This document shows, piece after piece, positions 48,951 to 63,060 of a stretch of DNA of 64,000 nucleotides. This DNA comes from Clusia tigrina (taxonomy: Eukaryota; Arthropoda; Insecta; Diptera; Clusiidae): assembly GCA_920105625.2 (NCBI GenBank), contig OV050032.1, positions 94,720,542 through 94,784,541 on the forward strand. The letters are read 5' to 3'. Under the pieces are notes generated by a model, which was not told the DNA's origin, made no database searches, and saw nothing but the letters and a program-made list of their open reading frames with translations. The position numbers and the translations under genes were made by a program. The first letter of the stretch is position 1. Every line of letters begins with the position of its first letter.

Positions 48951-51697
48951 GTTTGCAACATACAAATGCTTGTAACTTTTTACTGGAGCGTCATAAAACC
49001 TTGAAATTTTTTAACAATAAAGTACTCGAGCCTCTTGTCAATTTAAGCCATCGCTCAAAGCTATGCTACCCTAGAGTCCCAAATCAAACACTAATAAAAC
49101 TTCAAACGCCCCTAACTTCTTTACGGTACGTCCTACACCTATCAAAGTTGGCAACATTCAAATGCTTGTAACTTTTTACTGGAGCGTCATAAAACCTTTA
49201 AATTTTGTAACAATGAAGTTCCCGAGCCTCTTGTCAATTTAAGCTATCGCTCAAAGCTATGCTACCCTAGAGTCCCAAATCAAACACTGATAAAACTTCA
49301 AATGGCCCTAACTTCTATACGGTACGTCCTACACCTATCAAAGTTTGCAACATACAAATGCTTGTATCTTTTTACTGGAGCGTCATAAAACCTTGAAATT
49401 TTGTAACAATGAAGTACTCGAGCCTCTTGTCAATTTAAGCCATCGCTCAAAGCTATGCTACCCTAGAGTCCCAAATCAAACACTGATAAAACTTCAAACG
49501 CCCCTTCCTTTTATACGGTACGTCCTACACCTATCAAAGTTTGCAACATACAAATGCTTGTAACTTTTTACTGGAGCGTCATAAAACCTTGAAATTTTTT
49601 AACAATAAAGTACTCGAGCCCCTTGTCAATTTAAGCTATCGCTCAAAGCTATGCTACCCTAGAGTCCCAAATCAAACACTGATAAAACTTCAAACGCCCC
49701 TAACTTCTTTACGGTACGTCCTCCACCTATCAAAGTTTTCAACATACAAATGCTTGTAACTTTTTACTGGAGCGTCATAAAAACTTGAAATTTTGTAACA
49801 ATGAAGTACCCGAGCCTCTTGTCAATTTAAGCCATCGCTCAAAGCTATGCTACCCTTGAGTCCCAAATCAAACACGGATAAAACTTCAAATGGCCCTAAC
49901 TTCTATACGGTACGTCCTACACCTATCAAAGTTTGCAACATACAAATGCTTGTATCTTTTTACTGGAGCGTCATAAAACCTTGAAATTTTGTAACAATGA
50001 AGTACCCGAGCCTCTTGTCAATTTAAGCCATGGCTCAAAGCTATGCTACCCTTGAGTCCCATATCAAACACGGATAATACTTCAAATGGCCCTAACTTCT
50101 ATACGGTACGTCCTACACCTATCAAAGTTTGCAACATACAAATGCTTGTAACTTTTTACTGGAGCGTCATAAAACCTTGAAATTTTTTAACAATAAAGTA
50201 CTCGAGCCTCTTGTCAATTTAAGCCATCGCTCAAAGCTATGCTACCCTAGAGTCCCAAAGCAAACACTGATAAAACTTCAAACGCCCCTAACTTCTATAC
50301 GGTACGTCCTACACCTATCAAAGTTTGCAACATACAAATGCTTGTAACTTTTTACTGGAGCTTCATAAAACCTTGAAATTTTGTAAGAATAAAGTAGTCG
50401 AGCCTCTTGTCAATTTAAGCCATCGCTCAAAGCTATGCTACCCTTGAGTCCCAAATCAAACACTGATAAAACTTCAAACGCCCCTAACTTCTTTACGGTA
50501 CGTCCTACACATATCAAAGTTTGCAACATACAATTGCATTGTAACTTTTTACTGGAGCGTCATAAAAACTTGAAATTTTGTAACAATGAAGTACTCGAGC
50601 CTCATGTCAATTTAAGCCATCGCTCAAAGCTATGCTACCCTAGAGTCCCAAATCAAACACTGATAAAACTTCAAACGCCCCTAACTTCTTTACGGTACGT
50701 CCTACACCTATCAAAGTTTGCAACATACAAATGCTTGTAACTTTTTACTGGAGCGTCATAAATCCTTGAAATTTTGTAACAATGAAGTACTCGAGCCTCT
50801 TGTCAATTTAAGCTATCGCTCAAAGCTATGCTACCCTTGAGTCCCAAATCAAACACTGATAAAACTTCAAATGGCCCTAACTTCTATACGGTACGTCCTA
50901 CACCTATCAAAGTTTGCAACATACAAATGCTTGTAACTTTTTACTGGAGCGTCATAAATCCTTGAAATTTTGTAACAATAAAGTACTCGAGCCTCTTGTC
51001 AATTTAAGCCATCGCTCAAAGCTATGCTAACCTTGAGTCCCAAATCAAACACTGATAAAACTTCAAACGCCCCTAACTTCTTTACGGTACCTCCTACGCC
51101 TATCAAAGTTTGCAACATACAAATGCTTGTAACTTTTTACTGGAGCGTCATAAAACCTTGACATTTTGTAACAATAAAGTACTCGAGCCTCTTGTCAATT
51201 TAAGCTATCGCTCAAAGCTATGCTACCCTAGAGTCCCAAATCAAACACTGATAAAACTTCAAACGCCCCTAACTTCTTTACGGTACGTCCTCCACCTATC
51301 AAAGGATGCAACATACAAATGCTTGTAACTTTTTACTGGAGCGTCATAAAACCATGAAATTTTGTAGCAATAAAGTACTCGAGCCTCTTGTCAATTTAAG
51401 CTATCCCTCAAAGCTATGCTACCCTAGGGTCCCAAATCAAACACTGATAAAACTTCAAACGCCCCTAACTTCTTTACGGTATGTCCTACACCTATCAAAG
51501 TTTGCAACATACAAATGCTTGTAACTTTTTACTGGAGCGTCATAAAACCTTGAAATTTTGTAACAATGAAGTACCCGAGCCTCTTGTCAATTTAAGCTAT
51601 CGCTCAAAGCTATGCTACCCTAGAGTCCCAAATCAAACACTGATAAAACTTCAAATGGCCCTAACTTCTATACGGTACGTCCTACACCTATCAAAGT

Positions 51698-54600
51698 TTG
51701 CAACATACAAATGCTTGTATCTTTTTACTGGAGCGTCATAAAACCTTGAAATTTTGTAACAATAAAGTACTCGAGCCTCTTGTCAATTTAAGTTATCGCT
51801 CAAAGCTATGCTACCCTAGAGTCCCAAATCAAACACTGATAAAACTTCAAACGCCCCTAACTTCTTTACGGTACGTCCTACATCTATCAAAGTTTGCAAC
51901 ATACAAATGCTTGTATCTTTTTACTGGAGCGTCATAAAACCTTGAAATTTTGTAACAATAAAGTACTCGAGCCTCTTGTCAATTTAAGTTATCGCTCAAA
52001 GCTATGCTACCCTAGAGTCCCAAATCAAACACTGATAAAACTTCAAACGCCCCTAACTTCTTTACGGTACGTCCTACACCTATCAAAGTTGGCAACATTC
52101 AAATGCTTGTAACTTTTTACTGGAGCGTCATAAAACCATGAAATTTTGTAGCAATAAGGTACTCGAGCCTCTTGTCAATTTAAGCTATCCCTCAAAGCTA
52201 TGCTACCCTAGAGTCCCAAATCAAACACGGATAAAACTTCAAATGGCCCTAACTTCTATAGGGTACGTCCTACACCTATCAAAGTTTGTAACATACAAAT
52301 GCTTGTAACTTTTTACTGGAGCGTCATAAAACCTTGAAATTTTTTAACAATAAAGTACTCGAGCCTGTTGTCAATTTAAGCCATCGCTCAAAGCTATGCT
52401 ACCCTAGAGTCCCAAAGCAAACACTGATAAAACTTCAAACGCCCCTAACTTCTTTACGGTACGTCCTACACCTATCAAAGTTTGCAACATACAAATGCTT
52501 GTAACTTTTTACTGGAGCGTCATAAGACCTTGAAATTTTGTAACAATGAAGTACCCGAGCCTCTTGTCAATTTAAGCTATCGCTCAAAGCTATGCTACCC
52601 TAGAGTCCCAAATCAAACACTGATAAAACTTCAAATGGCCCTAACTTCTATACGGTACGTCATACACCTATCAAAGTTTGCAACATACAAATGCTTGTAT
52701 CTTTTTACTGGAGCGTCATAAAACCTTGAAATTTTGTAACAATAAAGTACTCGAGCCTCTTGTCAATTTAAGTTATCGCTCAAAGCTATGCTACCCTAGA
52801 GTCCCAAATCAAACACTGATAAAACTTCAAACGCCCCTAACTTCTTTACGGTACGTCCTACACCTATCAAAGTTTGCAACATACAAATGCTTGTATCTTT
52901 TTACTGGAGCGTCATAAAACCTTGAAATTTTGTAACAATAAAGTACTCGAGCCTCTTGTCAATTTAAGTTATCGCTCAAAGCTATGCTACCCTAGAGTCC
53001 CAAATCAAACACTGATAAAACTTCAAACGCCCCTAACTTCTTTACGGTACGTCCTACACCTATCAAAGTTGGCAACATTCAAATGCTTGTAACTTTTTAC
53101 TGGAGCGTCATAAAACCATGAAATTTTGTAGCAATAAAGTACACGAGCCTCTTGTCAATTTAAGCTATCCCTCAAAGCTATGCTACCCTAGAGTCCCAAA
53201 TCAAACACTGATAAAACTTCAAACGCCCCTAACTTCTTTACGGTACGTCCTACACCTATCAAAGTTTGCAACATACAAATGCTTGTAACTTTTTACTGGA
53301 GCGTCATAAAACCTTGAAATTTTGTAACAATAAAGTACTCGAGCCTCTTGTCAATTTAAGTTATCGCTCAAAGCTATGCTACCCTAGAGTCCCAAATCAA
53401 ACACTGATAAAACTTCAAACGCCCCTAACTTCTTTACGGTACGTCCTACACCTATCAAAGTTGGCAACATTCAAATGCTTGTAACTTTTTACTGGAGCGT
53501 CATAGAACCTTGAAATTTTGTAACAATGAAGTACACGAGCCTCTTGTCAATTTAAGCCATCGCTCAAAGCTATGCTACCCTTGAGTCCCAAATCAAACAT
53601 GGATAAAACTTCAAATGGCCCTAACTTCTTTACGGTACGTCCTCCACCTATCAAAGTTTGCAACATACAAATGCTTGTAACTTTTTACTGGAGCGTCATA
53701 AAACCTTGAAATTTTGTAACAATAAAGTACTCGAGCCTCTTGTCAATTTAAGCTATCGCTGAAAGCTATGCTACCCTAGAGTCCCAAATCAAACACTGAT
53801 ATAACTTCAAACGCCCCTAACTTCTTTACGGTACGTCCTACAGCTATCAAAGTTGGCAACATTCAAATGCTTGTAACTTTTTACTGGAGCGTCATAAAAC
53901 CTTGAAATTTTGTAGCAATAAAGTACTCGAGCCTCTTGTCAATTTAAGCTATCGCTCAAAGCTATGCTACCCTAGAGTCCCAAATCAAACACTGATAAAG
54001 CTTCAAACGCCCCTAACTTCTTTACGGTACGTCCTACACCTATCAAAGTTTGCAACATACAAATGTTTGTAACTTTTTACTGGAGCGTCATAAAACCTTG
54101 AAATTTTGTAACAATAAAGTACTCGAGCCTCTTGTCAATTTAAGCTATCGCTGAAAGCTATGCTACCCTAGAGTCCCAAATCAAACACTGATAAAACTTC
54201 AAACGCCCCTAACTTCTTTGCGGTACGTCATACACCTATCAAAGTTTGCAACATACAAATGCTTGTAACTTTTTACTGGAGCGTCATAAAACCTTGAAAT
54301 TTTGTAACAATGAAGTACCCGAGCCTCTTGTCAATTTAAGCTATCGCTCAAAGCTCTGCTACCCTAGAGTCCCAAATCAAACACTGATAAAACTTCAAAT
54401 GGCCCTAACTTATATACGGTACGTCCTACACCTATCAAAGTTTGCAACATACAAATGCTTGTAACTTTTTACTGGAGCGTCATAAAACCTTGAAATTTTG
54501 TAAGAATAAAGTACTCGAGCCTCTTGTCAATTTAAGCCATCGCTCAAAGCTATGCTACCCTTGAGTCCTAAATCAAACACTGATAAAACTTCAAAAGCCC

Positions 54601-57600
54601 CTAACTTCTTTACGGTACGTCCTACACATATCAAAGTTTGCAACATACAAATGCATTGTAACTTTTTACTGGAGCGTCATAAAAACTTGAAATTTTGTAA
54701 CAATAAAGTACTCGAGCCTCTTGTCAATTTAAGCTATCGCTCAAAGCTATGCTACCCTAGAGTCCCAAATCAAACACTGATAAAACTTCAAACGCCCCTA
54801 ACTTCTTTACGGTACGTCCTACACCTATCAAAGTTTGCTACTTACAAATGCTTGTAACTTTTTACTGGAGCGTCATAAATCCTTGAAATTTTGTAACAAT
54901 GAAGTACTCGAGCCTCTTGTCAATTTAAGCTATCGCTCAAAGCTATGCTACCTTTGAGTCCCAAATCAAACACTGATAACACTTCAAATGGCCCTAACTT
55001 CTATACGGTACGTCCTACACCTATCAAAGTTTGCAACATACAAATGCTTGTATCTTTTTACTGGAGCGTCATAAAACCTTGAAATTTTGTAAAAATGAAG
55101 TACTCGAGCCTCTTGTCAATTTAAGCCATCGCTCAAAGCTATGCTACCCTAGAGTCCCAAATCAAACACTGATAAAAGTTCAAATGGCCCTTACTTCTAT
55201 ACGGTACGTCCTACACCTATCAAAGTTTGCAACATACAAATGCTTGTAACTTTTTACTGGAGCGTCATAAAACCTTGAAATTTTGTAACAATAAAGTACT
55301 CGAGCCTCTTGTCAATTTAAGTTATCGCTCAAAGCTATGCTACCCTAGAGTCCCAAATCAAACACTGATAAAACTTCAAACGCCCCTAACTTCTTTACGG
55401 TACGTCCTCCACCTATCAAAGTTTGCAACATACAAATGCTTGTAACCTTTTACTGGAGCGTCATAAAACCTTGAAATTTTGTAACAATGAAGTACCCGAG
55501 CCTCTTGTCAATTTAAGCCATCGCTCAAAGCTATGCTACCCTTGAGTCCCAAATCAAACACTGATAAAACTTCAAATGACCCTAACTTCTATACGGTACG
55601 TCCTACACCTATCAAAGTTTGCAACATACAAATGCTTGTATCTTTTTACTGGAGCGTCATAAAACCTTGAAATTTTGTAACAATGAAGTACTCGAGCCTC
55701 TTGTCAATTTAAGCCATCGCTCAAAGCTATGCTACCCTAGAGTCCCAAATCAAACACTGATAAAACTTCAAACGCCCCTTCCTTCTATACGGTACGTCCT
55801 ACACCTATCAAAGTTTGCAACATACAAATGCTTGTAACTTTTTACTGGAGCGTCATAAAACCTTGAAATTTTTTAACAATAAAGTACTCGAGCCCCTTGT
55901 CAATTTAAGCTATCGCTCAAAGCTATGCTACCCTAGAGTCCCAAATCAAACACTGATAAAACTTCAAACGCCCCTAACTTCTTTACGGTACGTCCTCCAC
56001 CTATCAAAGTTTGCAACATACAAATGCTTGTATCTTTTTACTGGAGCGTCATAAAACCTTGAAATTTTGTAACAATGAAGTACCCGAGCCTCTTGTCAAT
56101 TTAAGCCATCGCTCAAAGCTATGCTACCCTTGAGTCCCATATCAAACACGGATAAAACTTCAAATGGCCCTAACTTCTATACGGTACGTCCTACACCTAT
56201 TAAAGTTTGCAACATACAAATGCTTGTAACTTTTTACTGGAGCGTCATAAAACCTTGAAATTTTTTAACAATAAAGTACTCGAGCCTGTTGTCAATTTAA
56301 GCCATCGCTCAAAGCTATGCTACCCTAGAGTCCCAAAGCAAACAATGATAAAACTTCAAACGCCCCTAACTTCTTTACGGTACGTCCTACACCTATCAAA
56401 GTTTGCAATATACAAATGCTTGTAACTTTTTACTTAAGCGTAATAAAACCTTGAAATTTTGTAACAATAAAGTACTCGAGCCTCTTGTCAATTTAAGCCA
56501 TCGCTCAAAGCTATGCTACCCTTGAGTCCTAAATCAAACACTGATAAAACTTCAAACGCCCCTAACTTCTTTACGGTACGTCCTACACATATCAAAGTTT
56601 GCAACATACAAATGCATTGTAACTTTTTACTGGAGCGTCATAAAAACTTGAAATTTTGTAACAATAAAGTACTCGAGCCTCTTGTCAATTTAAGCCATCG
56701 CTCAAAGCTATGCTACCCTAGAGTCCCAAATCAAACACTGATAAAAGTTCAAATGGCCCTTACTTCTATACGGTACGTCCTACACCTATCAAAGTTTGCA
56801 ACATACAAATGCTTGTAACTTTTTACTGGAGCGTCATAAAACCTTGAAATTTTGTAACAATAAAGTACTCGAGCCTCTTGTCAATTTAAGTTATCGCTCA
56901 AAGCTATGCTACCCTAGAGTCCCAAATCAAACACTGATAAAACTTCAAACGCCCCTAACTTCTTTACGGTACGTCCTCCACCTATCAAAGTTTGCAACAT
57001 ACAAATGCTTGTAACTTTTTACTGGAGCGTCATAAAACCTTGAAATTTTGTAACAATGAAGTACCCGAGCCTCTTGTCAATTTAAGCCATCGCTCAAAGC
57101 TATGCTACCCTTGAGTCCCAAATCAAACACTGATAAAACTTCAAACGCCCCTAACTTCTTTACGGTACGTCCTACACCTATCAAAGTTGGCTACTTACAA
57201 ATGCTTGTAACTTTTTACTGAAGCGTCATAAATCCTTGAAATTTTGTAACAATGAAGTACTCGAGCCTCTTGTCAATTTAAGCTATCGCTCAAAGCTATG
57301 CTACCTTTGAGTCCCAAATCAAACACTGATAAAACTTCAAACGCCCCTAACTTCTTTACGGTACGTCCTACACATATCAAAGTTTGCAACATACAAATGC
57401 TTGTATCTTTTTACTGGAGCGTCATAAAACCTTGAAATTTTGTAAAAATGAAGTACTCGAGCCTCTTGTCAATTTAAGCCATCGCTCAAAGCTATGCTAC
57501 CCTAGAGTCCCAAATCAAACACTGATAAAAGTTCAAATGGCCCTTACTTCTATACGGTACGTCCTACACCTATCAAAGTTTGCAACATACAAATGCTTGT

Positions 57601-60040
57601 AACTTTTTACTGGAGCGTCATAAAACCTTGAAATTTTGTAACAATAAAGTACTCGAGCCTCTTGTCAATTTAAGTTATCGCTCAAAGCTATGCTACCCTA
57701 GAGTCCCAAATCAAACACTGATAAAACTTCAAACGCCCCTAACTTCTTTACGGTACGTCCTCCACCTATCAAAGTTTGCAACATACAAATGCTTGTAACT
57801 TTTTACTGGAGCGTCATAAAGCCTTGAAATTTTGCAACAATGAAGTACCCGAGCCTCTTGTCAATTTAAGCCATCGCTCAAAGCTATGCTACCCTTGAGT
57901 CCCAAATCAAACACTGATAAAACTTCAAATGGCCCTAACTTCTATACGGTACGTCCTACACCTATCAAAGTTTGCAACATACAAATGCTTGTATCTTTTT
58001 ACTGGAGCATCATAAAACCTTGAAATTTTGTAACAATGAAGTACTCGAGCCTCTTGTCAATTTAAGCCATCGCTCAAAGCTATGCTACCCTAGAGTCCCA
58101 AATCAAACACTGATAAAACTTCAAACGCCCCTTCCTTCTATACAGTACGTCCTACACCTATCAAAGTTTGCAACATACAAATGCTTGTAACTTTTTACTG
58201 GAGCGTCATAAAACCTTGAAATTTTTTAACAATAAAGTACTCGAGCCCCTTGTCAATTTAAGCTATCGCTCAAAGCTATGCTACCCTAGAGTCCCAAATC
58301 AAACACTGATAAAACTTCAAACGCCCCTAACTTCTTTACGGTACGTCCTCCACCTATCAAAGTTTGCAACATACAAATGCTTGTATCTTTTTACTGGAGC
58401 GTCATAAAACCTTGAAAGTTTGTAACAATGAAGTACCCGAGCCTCTTGTCAATTTAAGCCATCGCTCAAAGCTATGCTACCCTTGAGTCCCATATCAAAC
58501 ACGGATAAAACTTCAAATGGCCCTAACTTCTATACGGTACGTCCTACACCTATCAAAGTTTGCAACATACAAATGCTTGTAACTTTTTACTGGAGCGTCA
58601 TAAAACCTTGAAATTTTTTAACAATAAAGTACTCAAGCCTGTTGTCAATTTAAGCCATCGCTCAAAGCTATGCTACCCTAGAGTCCCAAAGCAAACACTG
58701 ATAAAACTTCAAACGCCCCTAACTTCTTTACGGTACGTCCTACACCTATCAAAGTTTGCAACATACAAATGCTTGTAACTTTTTACTGGAGCGTCATAAA
58801 ACCTTGAAATTTTGTAACAATGAAGTACCCGAGCCTCTTGTCAATTTAAGCTATCGCTCAAAGCTATGCTACCCTAGAGTCCCAAATCAAACACTGATAA
58901 AACTTCAAATGGCCCTAACTTCTATACGGTACGTCCTACACCTATCAAAGTTTGCAACATACAAATGCTTGTATCTTTTTACTGGAGCGTCATAAAACCT
59001 TGAAATTTTGTAACAATAAAGTACTCGAGCCTCTTGTCAATTTAAGTTATCGCTCAAAGCTATGCTACCCTAGAGTCCCAAATCAAACACTGATAAAACT
59101 AAAAACGCCCCTAACTTCTTTACGGTACGTCCTACACCTATCAAAGTTTGCAACATACAAATGCTTGTATCTTTTTACTGGAGCGTCATAAAACCTTGAA
59201 ATTTTGTAACAATAAAGTACTCGAGCCTCTTGTCACTTTAAGTTATCGCTCAAAGCTATGCTACCCTAGAGTCCCAAATCAAACACTGATAAAACTTCAA
59301 ACGCCCCTAACTTCTTTACGGTACGTCCTACACCTATCAAAGTTGGCAACATTCAAATGCTTGTAACTTTTTACCGGAGCGTCATAAAACCATGAAATTT
59401 TGTAGCAATAAAGTACTCGAGCCTCTTGTCAATTTAAGCTATCCCGCAAAGCTATGCTACCCTAGAGTCCCAAATCAAACACTGATAAAACTTCAAACGC
59501 CCCTAACTTCTTTACGGTACGTCCTACACCTATCAAAGTTTGCAACATACAAATGCTTGTAACTTTTTACTGGAGCGTCATAAAACCTTGAAATTTTGTA
59601 ACAATAAAGTACTCGAGCCTCTTGTCAATTTAAGTTATCGCTCAAAGCTATGCTACCCTAGAGTCCCAAATCAAACACTGATAAAACTTCAAACGCCCCT
59701 AACTTCTTTACGGTACGTCCTACACCTATCAAAGTTGGCAACATTCAAATGCTTGTAACTTTTTACTGGAGCGTCATAAAACCTTGAAATTTTGTAACAA
59801 TGAAGTACACGAGCCTCTTGTCAATTTAAGCCATCGCTCAAAGCTATGCTACCCTTGAGTCCCAAATCAAACACGGATAAAACTTCAAATGGCCCTAACT
59901 TCTTTGCGGTACGTCCTCCACCTATCAAAGTTTGCAACATACAAATGCTTGTAAATTTTTACTGGAGCGTCATAAAACCTTGAAATTTTGTAACAATAAA
60001 GTACTCGAGCCTCTTGTCAATTTAAGCTATCGCTGAAAGC
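51698..60040 (+). repeat. Nested duplications with offsets 980, 2353 and 6274 bp
   Basis: Three relations overlap here. 51698-52110 matches 52678-53090 (offset 980, five monomers). About 54835-56425 matches 57188-58778 (offset 2353, 12 monomers), with shared GTAAAAATGAAG, CTACCTTTGAG, CCTTCCTTC, GAGCCTGTTG and CCCAAAGCAAAC. About 52360-53760 matches 58634-60034 (offset 6274, 32 monomers), with shared AACCATGAAATTTTG, GCTATCCC and TACACGAGCC. Confidence 0.8.
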
Positions 60041-61919
60041 TATGCTACCCTAGAGTCCCAAATCAAACACTGATAAAACTTCAAACGCCCCTAATTTCTT
60101 TACGGTACGTTATACACCTATCAAAGTTTGCAACATACAAATGCTTGTAACTTTTTACTGGAGCTTCATAAAACCTTGAAATTTTGTAACAATGAAGTAC
60201 CCGAGCCTCTTGTCAATTTAAGCTATCGCTCAAAGCTATGCTACCCTAGAGTCCCAAATCAAACACTGATAAAACTTCAAATGGCCCTAACTTCTATACG
60301 GTACGTCCTACACCTATTAAAGTTTGCAACATACAAATGCTTGTAACTTTTTACTGGAGCGTCATAAAACCTTGAAATTTTGTAACAATAAAGTAGTCGA
60401 GCCTCTTGTCAATTTAAGCCATCGCTCAAAGCCATGCTACCCTTGAGTCCCAAATAAAACACTGATAAAACTTCAAACGCCCCTAACTTCTTTACGGTAC
60501 GTCCTACACATATCAAAGTTTGCAACATACAATTGCATTGTAACTTTTTACTGGAGCGTCATAAAAACTTGAAATTTTGTAACAATAAAGTACTCGAGCC
60601 TCTTGTCAATTTAAGCCATCGCTCAAAGCTATGCTACCCTAGAGTCCCAAATCAAACACTGATAAAACTTCAAACGCCCCTAACTTCTTTACGGTACGTC
60701 CTACACCTATCAAAGTTTGCAACATACAAATGCTTGTAACTTTTTACTGGAGCGTCATAAATCCTTGAAATTTTGTAACAATGAAGTACTCGAGCCTCTT
60801 GTCAATTTAAGCTATCGCTCAAAGCTATGCTACCCTTGAGTCCCAAATCAAACACTGATAAAACTTCAAATGGCCCTAACTTCTATACGGTACGTCCTAC
60901 ACCTATCAAAGTTTGCAACATACAAATGCTTGTAACTTTTTACTGGAGCGTCATAAATCCTTGTAATTTTGTAACAATAAAGTACTCGAGCCTCTTGTCA
61001 ATTTAAGCCATCGCTCAAAGCTATGCTACCCTTGAGTCCCAAATCAAACACTGATAAAACTTCAAACGCCCCTAACTTCTTTACGGTACCTCCTACGCCT
61101 ATCAAAGTTTGCAACATACAAATGCTTGTAACTTTTTACTGGAGCGTCATAAAACCTTGAAATTTTGTAACAATAAAGTACTCGAGCCTCTTGTCAATTT
61201 AAGCTATCGCTCAAAGCTATGCTACCCTAGAGTCCCAAATCAAACACTGATAAAACTTCAAACGCCCCTAACTTCTTTACGGTACGTCCTCCACCTCTCA
61301 AAGTTTGCAACATACAAATGCTTGTAACTTTTTACTGGAGCGTCATAAAACCTTGAAATTTTGTAACAATGAAGTACCCGAGCCTCTTGTCAATTTAAGC
61401 CATCGCTCAAAGCTATGCTACCCTTGAGTCCCAAATCAAACACGGATAAAACTTCAAATGGCCCTAACTTCTATACGGTAAGTCCTACACCTATCAAAGT
61501 TTGCAACATATAAATGCTTTTAACTTTTTACTGGAGCGTCATAAAACCTTAAAATTTTGTAACAATAAAGTACTCGAGCCTCTTTTCAATTTAAGCCATC
61601 GCTCAAAGCTATGCTACCCTAGAGTCCCAAATCAAACACTGATAAAATTTCAAACGCCCCTAACTTCTTTACGGTACGTCCTACACCTATCAAAGTTGGC
61701 AACATTCAAATGTTTGTAACTTTTTACTGGAGCGTCATAAAACCTTGAAATTTTGTAACAATAAAGTACTCGAGCCTCTTGTCAATTTAAGCCATCGCTC
61801 AAAGCTATGCTACCCTAGAGTCCCAAATCAAACACTAATAAAACTTCAAACGCCCCTAACTTCTTTACGGTACGTCCTACACCTTTCAAAGTTGGCAACA
61901 TTCAAATGCTTGTAACTTT

Positions 61920-63060
61920 TTACTGGAGCGTCATAAAACCTTTAAATTTTGTAACAATGAAGTTCCCGAGCCTCTTGTCAATTTAAGCTATCGCTCAAAG
62001 CTGTGCTACCCTAGAGTCCCAAATCAAACACTGATAAAACTTCAAATGGCCCTAACTTCTATACGGTACGTCCTACACCTATCAAAGTTTGCAACATACA
62101 AATGCTTGTATCTTTTTACTGGAGCGTCATAAAACCTTCAAATTTTGTAACAATGAAGTACTCGAGCCTCTTGGCAATTTAAGCCATCGCTCAAAGCTAT
62201 GCTACCCTAGAGTCCCAAATCAAACACTGATAAAACTTCAAACGCCCCTTCCTTCTATACGGTACGTCCTACACCTATCAAAGTTTGCAACATACAAATG
62301 CTTGTAACTTTTTACTGGAGCGTAATAAAACCTTGACATTTTTTAACAATAAAGTACTCGAGCCCCTTGTCAATTTAAGCCATCGTTCAAAGCTATGCTA
62401 CCCTAGAGTCCCAAATCAAACACTAATAAAACTTCAAACGCCCCTAACTTCTTTACGGTACGTCCTACACCTATCAAAGTTGGCAACATTCAAATGCGTG
62501 TAACTTTTTACTGGAGCGTCATAAAACCTTGAAATTTTGTAACAATGAAGTTCCCGAGCCTCTTGTCAATTTAAGCTATCGCTCAAAGATATGCTACCCT
62601 AGAGTCCCAAATCAAACACTGATAAAACTTCAAATGGCCCTAACTTCTATACGGTACGTCCTACACCTATCAAAGTTTGCAACATACAAATGCTTGTATC
62701 TTTTTACTGGAGCGTCATAAAACCTTGAAATTTTGTAACAATGAAGTACTCGAGCCTCTTGTCAATTTAAGCCATCGCTCAAAGCTATGCTACCCTAGAG
62801 TCCCAAATCAAACACTGATAAAACTTCAAACGCCCCTTCCTTCTATACGGTACGTCCTACACCTATCAAAGTTTGCAACATACAAATGCTTGTAACTTTT
62901 TACTGGAGCGTCATAAAACCTTGAAATTTTTTAACAATAAAGTACTCGAGCCTCTTGTCAATTTAAGCCATCGCTCAAATCTATGCTACCCTAGAGTCCC
63001 AAATCAAGCACTGATAAAACTTCAAACGCCCCTAACTTCTTTACGGTACGTCCTACACCT
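61920..63060 (+). repeat. Tandem trimer duplication, offset 588 bp
   Basis: A three-monomer unit repeats near 61920 and 62508. Both copies hold, in order, AAGTTCCCGAGCC, a class A monomer ending TTCTATACGG, a class B-like monomer with CCCCTTCCTTCTATACGG, and a TTTTTTAACAA monomer. A related arrangement is seen near 49180-49760. Confidence 0.7.
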
